Shown here piece after piece: positions 11,524 to 22,866 of a DNA stretch of 64,000 nt. Each line of letters starts with the position of its first letter. Position 1 is the stretch's first letter. The notes under the pieces were generated by a model. The model was given only the letters and a program-made list of their open reading frames with translations. It was not told the DNA's origin and did not search any database. This DNA comes from Blasia pusilla (taxonomy: Eukaryota > Marchantiophyta > Marchantiopsida > Blasiales), in assembly GCA_050084515.1 (NCBI GenBank), contig CM114271.1, forward strand, positions 42,284,001 through 42,348,000, read 5' to 3'. A program made the translations under genes and the position numbers.

Positions 11524-12388
11524 TTGAAAAAAAATCCAAGCAAGCAAGGTTGGGAGCTTCTAGCCCAAGTCAGGCGGAACTCCATCTTCTGTTACGCAAC
11601 GCACGCCCGTAGATGTACCGCGAGCGGGAAATTGAAATGAGGAAGCACGAAACGTTGGCAAAACTTGCTTTGGAGAAGCTCGAAAAGCAAGAGGAGAAAC
11701 GAGAAGTGAAATTTCTCGCAGATGCAGAGAAGGACGAGAAGAAATGCATGGAGCCCAAGATCAAGCAGAAGAAGAGGCACGATACCGCCTTCCGGGAAGT
11801 CGAACTGGCAAAAGCAAGGAAGGAAAAGGCAGTCGCTGTAGAAGAAGAACCCTCCCAACGACCCACCAAGAGTGTGGAAATGGAGGATGTGTCATCCATG
11901 AGATTGAGTGGTCCAATGCAAGAGACCAATATTGATGAGCTTCCAGCGACCAACAAGGAAGGTGTTAGAACCCCGACTGTCGAGATCATGGAGATCTCGG
12001 AAGGAGAAGGAGAAGAGTCTTCTGGATCTCAAAAGCCTGTTGAAGACTTCAATCTCTTTGAAATTGAAGAGTTTCAAGAAGACTTGCCGGATGAGGCTCC
12101 AGATCTAGAGTAGCTCGTTGGACTTGATATGGACCCAATTTTCAAGCGGGTAAGCATTGTTCTACAATTCTCTCTTCATTGCATTAGTGCCAGTCATTTT
12201 GGAAATTGTGCATTGATTGTGTGACATTCGTGCAGGTGGTGAAGGAGATGGCACTGGTTGATTGCCCGAATGCCCCGAGGATTCCTCTATGCCGACTCCG
12301 AACGATGGAATACATCAAAGAAATCCAATCAGAGGAAGACATTGACAAGTTAAAGCAGTGTGTGGCAACAGCTTTAGAGCTGCGGTAA
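11524..12388 (+). pseudogene. Family P copy 2: 5' fragment
   Basis: Only the first exon and the start of the second are present. Exon 1 (to about 12149) encodes the charged coiled coil (EREIEMRKHETLAKLALEKL and on) and an acidic tail ending near PDLE, then TAG at 12112. A GTAAGC donor and a GTGCAG acceptor (about 12236) frame the next exon, which reads VVKEMALVDCPNAPRIPL and breaks off near 12388. From there the sequence becomes a GA-rich repeat and a reversed piece of family E. The original start region has lost its ATG-led frame relative to P3. Confidence 0.6.
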
Positions 12389-12846
12389 GAGGAGAGGAAG
12401 AGAGGAAGAGAGGAAGAGAGGAGAGAGGAAACTAGGGTTTGCAGGAGTAGCAAGTGGAGGCAACTCAAAAATGCAATTACCATCATACGTGGGCGGCAGC
12501 TCGTCGGCAAGAATGTGCTTGAACATTTTCAAGGCCAGAGACGATAGCAAACTATTGCCTGATACTCGCAAGAGGAACGAGTATGCGCACAGAGGGCCCG
12601 GCTAGTGTCCGATAGATCCATTGAGGTTGACGACATCCGGAATGTCTTCAGGAAGTACAACATTGTTACGAACATGTGAAGTTGGAGTCGATGTCAGATC
12701 TACTGAGCTAGGGGTTGCAAACGTAGAGCTCGGTGCACTAGGAAATTCTCGACCGTCTACTTGGGAAATAGAGGAATTCAGTGGCAAGCCGTAAACAAGG
12801 TGCCGTAAGAGGAGAGGAAGAGAGGAGGGAGGAGAGAGGAAACTAC
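12385..12846. repeat. GA-rich direct repeats flanking an E fragment
   Basis: A block beginning GTAAGAGGAGAGGAAGAGAG occurs at about 12385 and again at about 12805, each followed by GAGGAAACTA. The two copies bracket a piece of family E (12430-12800). The arrangement looks like a filler or template-switch insertion. Confidence 0.55.
12430..12800 (-). pseudogene. Family E fragment, duplicate of the E2 N-terminal part
   Basis: The minus strand encodes SGNSLLSSLALKMFKHILAD and ELPPTYDGNCIFELPPLATP, nearly identical to E2 at about 16545-16900. There is no start, no rest of gene and no promoter. It is inserted between the broken end of P2 and the body of E2. Confidence 0.65.
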
Positions 12847-13198
12847 CTTCAACCCAAAGAGATACTTTTTTTTTACGAGAGTTTCCTATGATTTGAAGAG
12901 AGTTTCCGTTGGGTTGAAGAGAGGAAACTTTTTGTGTGATTTTTTTTGCACTTTTCTTCTCAGTTCTTAAGCACTCCCACAGATTTATTTTTCTCTTCCA
13001 CATTTTAGCAACCCATGTGAGTCCAACAAGTTGCAATTTGAACAAAATTTAGAAAACTGAAAAATCAGTGGAATCATAAATGTGGAACCAATCACTTTTT
13101 TCCATCCAAGGTCTGGAAAAAATAAATCATTGCCTCAGGCTGAATAGAGCTCAAGCTCAAAGTGAAGGTTTTGGAAAATGAAAGTACAATCTAAAATC

Positions 13199-16100
13199 TC
13201 ATTTTGCATCCTCAAAGTGGTTTTTTAGATTACTTTGCACTTCTTTGAAGGACAGAATTGGTTGGTGGATTCCTACTCCTACCTCCGACTCTCTTAAAAC
13301 TACAAGCAACACATAGTACATGTGCTTACAAGGGAAATACCTTTTGCCACTTGTCTCTCTTTGGACAAAGTCATCACATGAACATGTGGGAAAGCAACAG
13401 ATGTGCACCACATACACCCCTATGACACTTGAACTTACAGTGTTGTTCTTGACCCAATACATCCTTCCTATTCCATTGCCACTGTGGACATCTTTGGTGG
13501 CGATGATCTCCATTTTTGCCTCTCGAGCTAATGCAATTTGCTTTGCTCTCTCCACCGTTGGCCTACACATTCTCTTTCTCAACACCCCATTTCTAGACTC
13601 AAACAGAAATAGTGGATTGAGATCATCCACCTTCTCCGGGTATATGTTGACATCAATCTTGGGTTGAATACGAAATGCGAAGGTCTCTTTAATGCAAACA
13701 TGCTCCAAACTTTCTCCGTCTACGACTTTGAAATCGGCACTTATAAGATTGTCCATTTCGTCTTGAGTGCAATTCGTACATGCGACAATGAGCCAAATCA
13801 TGGGGATATTCCCCGGAGCTCCAATGGCAGCCGGTTAAGACTTCCGGAAAGCGCAAGATTCATTTGGGCAGAAGAAGTACTTCAATTGATCCCCGATCCT
13901 CGTGAAACGATCAAAGGTTTTGAGTCCCCAAAATCCAGGCAGTGGTTGTCCAATCCTTGTACAGTTCTTATTTAGGAAAGTGCTGCATGCTCTCCTAATG
14001 CCATCAGATCCTGCCCTGCAAGTGGGTCCACCTCCAAGGTTGCTCCGAGATATATGCCACTGTTTCAGGTTGCAATCCACCTCCATGACCGGAATCCCAT
14101 ACTGTTGAATCACCCCAGTGACCGGATGTTGCGAACTTCCAGCAACGGAGGGCTTTTGAAATAAAACACTCACTGATTTTGGAGAAGTTACTCCATCACG
14201 GATTTGGGAGCAATCCAGGGTCCCCAAATACCTGGGCGGCATGATTTCCTCATCCAAATCAATCACCGTGTTTGTTCCTCGATGTTGCCTCTTCACCTGC
14301 CTGAAGTCAAGATACTTATCTGGTCTCCACGAGTCTCACTCGGACTGCTCTACCACCATCTGTATGGGACGTCTTGAAACGCGCCCACAAATATCCCCAC
14401 CAATGTGTACGTCTTGCTCGAGGGAAGTTCCTGCTACGCACCGGTTGAAGGCTTCCACATAGAGTTTCTCATCACCAGATCTCACAGCCGCCCTGACATA
14501 GAGCTCGTAGATTGAAGGCCCCCTTCCTTTTGTTATGCCTTTTGTGAGGAAGATATGGGATGTTGCAGACTGTAGCATTGCTCTTGCTTGGTCTTGTTGG
14601 CATGCCTCCACAAGTGAAATTCTTTGGCATGCTTGTGACAACCTCCACGAGGAATGAACACTTTGTGCTCCACTTGTGTTGGGGTAGAGGGCATTTTCAT
14701 GAATGTTCAATCCCTGCAACGACCCCAATCTGAGAAGGGAACGAAAATAGCTCAGAAGTCAAAGAAATAAGCTACCTGTCAGAACCAGACGGGTGCAAGG
14801 CCGAGGCATCCCATGAACGACTTTGCGACCTGTCGGTTCCTGACGTGTTGCAACACCCAGGAACCACCTAGTGCAACCCGTCTGATTTCGACCGGTGCAA
14901 GTAAATTTGGCCATGCAACTTTAGTGCCCTGTCCTTTTCCAACCGGTTGCACACTCACGCAACCCGTCAACCCGTCAGATTCCAACAGGTTGCAAGTAAA
15001 TTTGACCGTGCGACTTGCAACCCATTGATTTCCGACTGGTTGCACACTTAGGAAACCAGTCCGTTTCCGACGGGTTGCACACTTAGGCAACCTGTCGCAT
15101 CCGACAAGTTGCTTGGTTTCTTTGGTTTGAAATCCCTATAGTGCGCACACTTCTCAACTTGAGCTGCAACTTTTCAAACAATTCTCAGGGTGAGCTCGAC
15201 AAGACGAAATAGTGAACTCATATGCCGCATGAAGTTTCCCCATTGTCTCATTCGTATAGTCCACCGACTCAGCCAAGAGCACAGTTCTTTGTACTTCCCC
15301 TCAATCGCATGAGAACCCTAAACCCTTCCTCCACCACCCATGAAGTTCTTCTTGGCATTCCATGGCCTGTTTCAAGGTTATGCTGTCCTTGCAACATTGG
15401 AGTAGAGTGACATGTTGTGTCCTCTTATTCTCCTTGATGCAAGATTTGGTGTACCGAGTCAGAGACTGTTACCAATGGAAAGCATGTGACCTTTCCCTCT
15501 CCAGTTGAACCTCTCCACCCCATAACACTTCCCTGATAGCAATCCACCTATGTTGTGCATCTTCAAACTGCCAACATCTTCTGCTTTTACTTCATAGACG
15601 AATATAGTTTTGAGTCCCTTCTCCACATGGTCATAAACGTGAGCACCCATTGTCAACCATCCGTTCAGCACTCTGTAGCAAATATCAAATCTTACCCAGC
15701 TGCCGTAAAGATCTTCCTCTTCCCTCCTTCGATCTATAAGATTGAGGCCACTCGGCGGACCTGTCGTTGACATTTTGAAGACATAGGCCCTAGATCCTTC
15801 GCCTCCCTGGCCCATGAACTGCCATCTCTGAATGAATGGAAATTTGGAGTTGGCCTTGATTTTGGCAATGGCATCCATTTCGGCCGTCTTTCCATCCTGT
15901 ACCCGTATTTGACACAGCAAATTCCGGAAGCATTCAGGATCAGCAAGAAATGCGAGATTTTCCTCGAGTTGTTTCTCCTTAGCAACCATGATCTCGCCCT
16001 GTCCAGGGATTCCAAGCAATTGTTCACAAATTTGTGATGCTGTTGTGAGCTTGATCACTCCGGGCTTTGAACCCGGAGAGTTTCTATAGACCTCAGCCAC

Positions 16101-17167
16101 TTTATTCGCCACATCCTCCTTGATGTGTCTCTAAATTGCATCGGTCACAGGATGAGTGTGGGAGCCAACATGAACTGCCAGCCTTGTGTACTTTGACGTG
16201 GAGCCCAAGTCGTGGACAATGAAAAATATGTATGCAGGACACGCTCCAACCCAGAAAGGGGATGCATGACAATGAGGACATCGATGGCCTCCCGGCGGTA
16301 TGGTGGCACCGACCTCATATGGAGTTTCTACATTCTTGGGGGGGAATTGTGACGTATTGACCCGCCCGTTACGCTCTAGATACGGGCATGCTGGACTTCT
16401 ACACTCCAAGGCTCCAACGCATTGGCGGCGGGAGACAATCCAAGGACCATCTGGAGCTGAAGCACTAGTCCGTTGAAGGCTGCACCATCGATGACAATCA
16501 GACTTTTTGTCCATACCCTTCAAGCGTCCTCCATCCTACTTTTGAGCAGGAGCAGCAAGTGGAGGCAACTCAAAAATGCAATTACCATCGTACGTGGGCG
16601 GAAGCTCGTCGACAAGAATGTGCTTGAACATTTTCAAGGCCAGAGACGATAGCAAACTATTGTCTGATACTTGCAAGAGGAACGAGTAGGCGCACAAAGG
16701 GTCCGGTTGGTGTTCGACAGATCCACTGAGATTGACGACATCCGGAATGTCTTTAGGAAGTACAACATTGTTATGAACGTATGAAGTTGGAGTCAATGTC
16801 GGATCTACTAAGCTAGGAGTTGCAAACGTAGAGCTCGGTGCACTAGGAAATTCTTGACCGTCTACTTGGAAAACTGAGAAATTCAGAGGCAAGCCGTAAA
16901 CTCTGTATTGACCATTTGCTAGAGGTAGGAGATTCCATACTTTACGGTCTGCAATCACTGGCTAGATTGTCTCACCTATTATGTCCTCCGTACCGTCCAC
17001 CCTAACATCCTTGGACACAAAGATGGTTCCAATTTGGAGAAGAAATCAAACTGATTTTCATCCACTGGTATGAAAGACTCACGAGCTTGCGGCCGAACGA
17101 TTTTTGATTGAGGAAGGGCCGCAAGATGACTGCCACAAGTGAGCTTCACATAACTATCCATTCCCAT
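13199..17167 (-). pseudogene. Family E copy 2: MULE/SWIM-type transposase gene, most complete copy
   Basis: Read on the minus strand from about 17167: MDSYVKLTCGSHLAALPQSK, then a Ser/Thr-rich region, then a Cys/His cluster (CVGALECRSPACP, CPHC, GACPAYIFFIV, VHVGSHTHP), then VAEVYRNSPGSKP and QFMGQGGEGSRAYVFKMS, then a segment SWVRFDICYRVLNGWLTMGA that may carry a transposase Asp. After an interval with palindromes (about 14765-15115) come helical segments (14336-14728 and 13835-14296), and finally 13199-13801 with CSCDDF...FPCKHMYYVLL, a SWIM zinc finger (CxC...CxH). The order Cys/His finger, transposase-like core, SWIM is that of Mutator-like transposases. In-frame stops near 16134 and 15459 and frame changes break it. 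The donor that is GTGAGT in E1 is ATGAGT here. SWIM is visible; the MULE call is moderate. Confidence 0.55.
14765..15115. repeat. Palindrome cluster inside E2
   Basis: About eight decayed copies of the 27-bp palindrome sit in what is probably an intron of the E gene, matching the place where E1 is truncated. Many copies have lost one or both symmetric positions. Confidence 0.7.
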
Positions 17168-17242
17168 AAGATTCCACCAGGAGGCGACTGAGAATAAGAA
17201 TGAGGATAAGAACGGGAATGGGTATGAGAATGAGAATGTTTA

Positions 17243-17249
17243 ATTTATA
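17243..17249 (-). promoter_or_regulatory. TATA box upstream of E2
   Basis: TATAAAT on the minus strand about 76 bp before the E2 start, with the same flanks as in E1. Confidence 0.5.
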
Positions 17250-17339
17250 GTGAATAGGGACTCAGATTCTCCTGACACAATTTGACTGACAAGATGAAGT
17301 TTGGTAGGAGAGATTTTCTGACATGATGGATTCAATTAT

Positions 17340-18185
17340 GTTGCAACCTTTCGGAGTCCGATGGGTTGCAGAATTTGGGAATCACATACGTGGGTTGCGA
17401 AGCACCCAGTTCCATTTTTTGTTTCCGTGTCCAAATGCAAGTTGAAACCCGTCGGAGTCCGTTAGGTTGGTATCCCCTTCTTGCCGACCAATGGTCTTTT
17501 GAGTCGATTTTGCTAGCATCAAACACGAGACATCGCTTGCATTTGCTAAGGCAACCAATCATGGGGGACTGTTACGGGATTGTCCAACTCAGGGTAGACC
17601 TTGTGACCCGTCGGATTGCAAGGGGTTGCCTCGGAACTATGCGTTGCCGCATTGTTACCCGAGGGATAGAAAAGCGTGCAACCTGTTGGTAACCAACGGG
17701 TTGCCCAGGTACCTCGCCTATTACCCCAAGATGAGGGAAGCTTGCAACCCGTCGGCCTCCGACGGGTTGCGCAAGTGCCTTGCCTTGAAAGCTTACATGA
17801 AGGAAGTGTTTAACTCGTCGGCCTCCGATGAGTTGCGCGGGTAGCCCGCTTTGTTATCCCAAGATGAGGGAAGTGTGCAACCCATCGACCTCCGACGGGT
17901 TGTGCAAGTGCCTTGCCTTGAAACGCTTACTTGAAGGAAGCGTGCAACCCGTCGGCCTCCGACGAGTTGCGCAGTTCCCCACCTTGTTATCCCAAGATGA
18001 GGGAAGCATGCAACCCCCCGGTCTCCGACGGGTTGTATGGGTACCTCGCGTTCTTGCCCAAAGACGGCGGAGGCACGCAACCTATCGGTCTCCGACGGGT
18101 TGCCAGGATAGCTCGGCTTTTTAACCCAAGGAGGATGGATGCCGACAACCTACGGGAAGCGTGCAACCCGTCGAAGCCCTCGAGT
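17340..18185. repeat. Regular palindrome array between E2 and P3
   Basis: After four scattered copies, palindromes start at 17744, about 17811, 17877, 17944, 18010, 18077 and (a half copy) 18163. The period is 66-67 bp up to 18077. Spacers resemble one another (for example GCAAGTGCCTTGCCTTGAAA, CCCAAGATGAGGGAAG). The central base pair and neighbouring positions vary between copies. The array fills the region between two divergent TATA boxes. Confidence 0.85.
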
Positions 18186-18277
18186 TGGTTTTTTTCACGT
18201 CCAGACTTCCATAACGGCCGACACATCGCCGTCCGAACGACGATGCAACCCAACGGTCAGCCCAACGGCTCGAAAAG

Positions 18278-18286
18278 TATAAATAG
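18278..18286 (+). promoter_or_regulatory. TATA box upstream of P3
   Basis: TATAAATAG, a consensus plant TATA box, lies about 270 bp upstream of the P3 ATG at 18548, leaving room for a 5' UTR. Confidence 0.55.
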
Positions 18287-18547
18287 GCAAGGGTTCGCTC
18301 ATTTCTGGTTTTTCGTGTCGTGATATTGATTGCTCTTCCGCGCAGCAGCTGACCAGATACCAAGGGGCACTTTACACAGTGACTCATCGCGAGACTCATC
18401 GCAAGACGATTCGAGCGAACGATCACGAGATGATTCAAGCGACTCATAAAGGATACACTTCACGACATCAGCAAGGCGACTCATCAAGGCGACTCATTGT
18501 GCACAGAAAGTAACTTTGTTGTCGAGGAGGAGGCATTTTTTGGAACA

Positions 18548-21500
18548 ATGACGAGGAAAAAATCTCAAGCAAGCAAGGGTGAGAGCTTCACTCCTAGGTC
18601 CATGAGGACTCCTACGTCACCATCTCCAGGGCCTTGTTCGGCCAATGAGATAAGGCAACAAGAGATCGAGGAGCGGGAAAGGGAAGCGGAGATGCACAGG
18701 CAGGAGCTTCTTGCAAAATGTGTTTTGGAGGCGCTTGAAAAACAGAATGCAGAGGTTGAGGCGTTGCAAGCCTTGAAGAAAAGGATCATCGAGGAAAAGC
18801 TTGAAAAGAAGCATCTGGATGCATCGGTGAGGAGAGCAAAATTGGCAAAAGCTCGAAGGGAAAAAAGCGATTGCTATTGAAGAAAGCCCGGCCAAACCAA
18901 AGTGTTGAGATGCGGGAAATGTCCCCGATGAAGTCCGGGGACACGATCAATATAAAATTATCTGAGGAAACGGCCGAGGTTCAAGTGACGGACGATGAGG
19001 TCATGGGGACCGCCAGCGTGGAGATGGTGGAGATCTCTGAAGAAGCAGGAGAGCAGTCTTCATGGTCTCTGAGCCCGGCGGAAGAAATCTACCTCTGTCG
19101 GATCGACGAGTTTCCAGTGGACTTGCCAGCTATTGCCCCAGAGAAGTTGGCGGGCCAAGACACCGATCCAATCTTTGAGCGGGTAAGAAACGATCTTGGA
19201 TCTTTGAGTTATGTGAAGGCCCATGTTTCAATTCCTTGGCAATTCAGTGTAGTTTATTGACTTTGTCCCCGTTGTGACAGGTTGTAAATCAGATGGCACT
19301 GATGGAGGGCAAGAACGCCCCAAGAATTCCACTTTTCGGATTGCGAACAATGGAGTACGTCCACAAAATTTAGTCTGACAAGGATATTGCGAAGCTGAAA
19401 TAGTCGACAGCGACAGCATCTTCCGTAGACAGTTTCCCTCCGTTCTATGTCCAGCCTTACGATCAACATGGAACCCAAGCGTTGGTCACGGAGGAGGACT
19501 TGGAAGCGCTCGACACATTCTGGAGGATGAGAGATCATGAATTCATAAGAGCGATTGAGGGTACGGAATTCAGTTGGATGCGGAACCTCTATTTCTTCAT
19601 CTGGGATGGAAACCACAAGTTCATGGCGTGGACTTAGTTTGTAGAGGAGCGCCTAAATTCATTGGAGGCGCATTTTTGCATGAAGGCACTCGTGCTAAAT
19701 CCATACCCTCATCACATGGCGACGGTGGAAATGGCCATGCATGCCATGAACACGTAAGTTTCCTCTTCCTTTTTTTATGATTGCTGCAAACCGTCGGACT
19801 CTGACGAGTTCTTTAACTAGTGGTAACAAAACATCGGATGCCTTAAAGCGACTCGTCAGAGTCTGACAAGTTGCTTGAATGGCCGCTCTTGTTAGGATGT
19901 TTTTGGCCGAAAGCAACTTGTCAGAGTCCGAAGAGTTGCTTGACTGGCCGCTCTTTTAGGATGGTTTTGGCCAAAAGCAACTCGTCGTAGTCTGACAAGT
20001 TGCTTGACTGGCCGCTATTTTTTGGATGTTTTTGGCCGAAAGTATTGCATTCGCCGCCATGGGCAGGTGATCGGTGTAGGGGAGCTTGATTTTTGGCGTC
20101 AAATTGCAGCTTTACTTGAAATTGCGCAACCTATCGGACTCCAACGAGTTGGTATGTTCACTTTTTCCGCGGAAACCACTCTCTCAATACAAATCATCTG
20201 ACAACCTGTCGGAGTCCGACGGGTTGTAACCAGGCAATCACAAATCTGAATGCAATCCGTCGGACTCCGATGGGTTGTAATATTTAGCTCTTAGCTACCA
20301 TTTCGACCATGAGTTGTAGCGACCTGACGGAGTCCGACGGGTTGCAAGAACCCATGTAGCTTGCAAAAATTCTTATAGTGTGTTTGGATATGCAGGATTG
20401 TATCCGAGGGGAACGTCACCCACCACTGGATCCAGGATTGCGATCGAGTGAAGAAAGTGCTAACGACGCACTGGCAGAGTACAAGGGGTTCTTGGGCAAC
20501 GCTCTTGTTAATGAGATGTTGGGAAAGGGGGCTCAAATCAAAAAAAAAGACTTGGGCAAATATATTTATTTCACAAGATGCAGCCGTGACAATCCTTTGC
20601 TGGTCGAGGATACAGGCCGCCAAGAAGAGCGCTTCATTGGAGATGGAGCGGAAGGAGAACCTGAGTGCGTCTGAGCATGCTAAGTTCATCCAAGCTGCAG
20701 TGTCTGCAGCTACAAAGTACACTACAAGCAAGATACAACACTACATTGCCATTCTCAACCCCAAACTTGGCCCCGATTTCTACAAGGAGCTGAAGGCCAT
20801 AATCAAGCACCAGTAGAAGAGGGATGAAGATCTGCAACGTCGGATTGGGGAGAAAGTGTCTCTTGACCGCGTCCATAGATTTTCCTTGTCTAGAATTTCG
20901 GAATTTAGGAGAATCAGACTGATGAAAATCAGTCTCGAGGGCACATAGGCCCAAAAGAGGGCGGCACACCATCCTCCGGGTGTCTCTAATCCAGTGATCT
21001 CCCACTGGCTTTGTGAATGGTCATTCTGGGACGCGTTGCGGCTTCTCGGGAAGTCCATGCTTGTGGGTCTCCAAGAGGAGCTGAAAAAAATAGAGCCAGT
21101 TCTGGAGGAAGCAAACCTGGAGAGTGCTGAAGATTTTTAACTTTGGCTTGATGACATCTGGGACAAGCCCGATCTTGCTAGACTTGAACGACCCCAAGGA
21201 CATCATCGACAAAAATCTTCGACGGGTGTATGATGCAGTGGCTAAAGGTAGGGACGACATCCCAAATTTCGTGCACCTTGAAGAATTTTTTGAAGGAGAT
21301 GCGGAGGAGCAAGCCCTCGAGACAGTGGAGCTGATGTCCAAGGTCGTCACCGCCAAGGACAAATCTACAGCGGGTCTGAAAGCAAAGGCGAGGGGATCGA
21401 AGAATTCCGAGGCCAAGTCTTCCAAAAAAGAGGCTGAGAATTCAAGGCGAGAGGCAGAATCGTCGAGCGAGCAGGGAGAGAGGGCTGGACCAGGTCCTCC

Positions 21501-22118
21501 ACCAAGAAAACTCCAAGAGAGTCCTAGGTAATAGAGACCCCAACAAGCCGACCGCAGACTCGGGAAAAACGGAAGCAAGAGGCGCCAGGTTTGTCCGAAG
21601 GAGCAAACCAGGATGTGGAATACACTCCATCATCCTTGGGAAGACATAGACAAACAATGATCCGGACGAGAGTCATCATTCCTTACACGAATCTTCTCGA
21701 TGAGCTGCAAAGTTTCAATTCCCAAAAGTCGACACCCGCCATCGACAAATTGACAATGCTAGGACAGAAGCTTCAACGAAACAGGAAAGCTCCCTGGACG
21801 GTCCATAGGGAGGTCGAGGAGGTGGCGGTGGATCTCCTCGTCGCTAATTTTCCCTCTGGGTTGCGCTTGTGGGACGACAATCCGTCTGACAGTGTCCCAG
21901 ATTGGAAGGTCCCTCTTACCTATGACCAGATCGCGCTCCTGTTTTCCTTTGCAGATGCTTATCTCAGTGACAGGGGTTGTTTCTTGATCTTGACTGGAGG
22001 GATCGAGGATGAGCTCTTCAACCTGCAGTGCGTGAAGAGTTTGCTGAAGTGGAGGACATGGCAATCGTGGGTCCTCAAGAATGAGTTTCCACTCCGATCA
22101 GCGACGAGTCAAATCCAG
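18548..22118 (+). pseudogene. Family P copy 3: coiled-coil / methyltransferase-like gene, broken
   Basis: Exons by GT-AG and by match to P1: 18548-19182, 19281-19753, 20395-22118. Exon 1 is the best preserved (MTRKKSQASKGESFTP start, a Glu/Lys-rich coiled coil to about residue 105), then a one-base frameshift near 18868. Exon 3 carries QAAVSAATKYTTSKIQHYIA, then a deletion of about 350 bp relative to P1 near 21165, then the linker and the first half of the methyltransferase-like fold with DLLVANFPSGLRLWDDNPSD and PLTYDQIALLFSFADAYLSD. The fourth exon (SAM-binding half) is missing: after palindromes at 22150-22300 the sequence changes to an inverted E fragment. A TATA box lies upstream. Stops and deletion rule out a working product. 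Confidence 0.6.
19788..20345. repeat. Palindrome cluster in P3 intron 2
   Basis: About eight copies, the same intron position as 3643-4534 in P1. Several pairs near 19850, 19915 and 19980 share a long neighbouring motif (TTGACTGGCCGCTNTTTT type), so part of this intron grew by local duplication. Confidence 0.75.
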
Positions 22119-22149
22119 GTAAGGGCTCTAAATCCATATACAATTTGTC

Positions 22150-22300
22150 CTCGTCTGACGGGTTGCATCTCTGCATGCAACCCATCAGATCGTCTGAGCT
22201 CGTGACTGCGATGTTGCAATCCGTCTAAAAGCGACGGGTTGCAAATTTACCACAAGTCTCCATTGGGTAAATGCGACCCGTCGGAAACCGACGGGTTGCA
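22150..22300. repeat. Palindromes at the P3/SWIM junction
   Basis: Three palindrome copies follow the P3 donor. The last ends at about 22299, and within a few bases the sequence becomes family E SWIM-exon sequence in reversed relative orientation. Confidence 0.65.
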
Positions 22301-22303
22301 TTT

Positions 22304-22700
22304 CAAAGACCTTCGCATTTTGGATCCAACCAAAGATTGATGTCAACATGTATCCGTAGAAGGTAGATGATCTCAATCCACTATTTTTGTTCGAGTCTAG
22401 GAATGGGATGAAGCGAAACAGAATGTGTAGGCTAACGGTGGAAAGAGCAAAGCGAATCGTATCAACTCGAGAGGCAAGCATGGAAATCATCGCCACAAAA
22501 GATGTTCATAGTGGCAATGGAATAGGAAGGATGTATTGGGTCAGGAACAACATTGTGAATTCAAGTGTCACAGGGGTGTATGTGGTACACATCTATTGCT
22601 TTCCCACATGTTCCTGTGATGACTTTGTCCAAAGAGAGACAAGTGGGAAAAGGTATTTCCCTTGTAAGCACATGTACTATGTGTTGCTTGTAGTTTTATG
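22304..22700 (+). pseudogene. Inverted family E fragment with SWIM zinc finger
   Basis: The plus strand encodes IQPKIDVNMYP, a run matching E2 through NGIGRMYWVRNNIVNSSVTG and the SWIM motif CSCDDF...FPCKHMYYVLL, then TGA at about 22699. It is highly similar to E2 13199-13680 but on the opposite strand relative to its P neighbour. It is the tail of an E gene brought in by inversion or recombination. Confidence 0.7.
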
Positions 22701-22866
22701 AGAGTCGGAGGTAGGAGTAGGAATCCACCAACCAATTTTGTCCCTAAAATAAGTGCAAAGTATCCTGAACAAACCACTCTAAGGATGCAACATGAGGTCT
22801 TACTATGTACTTTGAAGTGCCAAAATGTCCACTATGAGCTTCAACTCTAATCAGCAAGGGAAAAAT

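Noticed and set aside
17744-18185. CRISPR array
   Set aside because: Regular repeats with spacers look CRISPR-like, but the genome is clearly plant nuclear (spliced SDH1 and FRO), spacers are related to one another, there are no cas genes, and the repeat also occurs scattered in introns.
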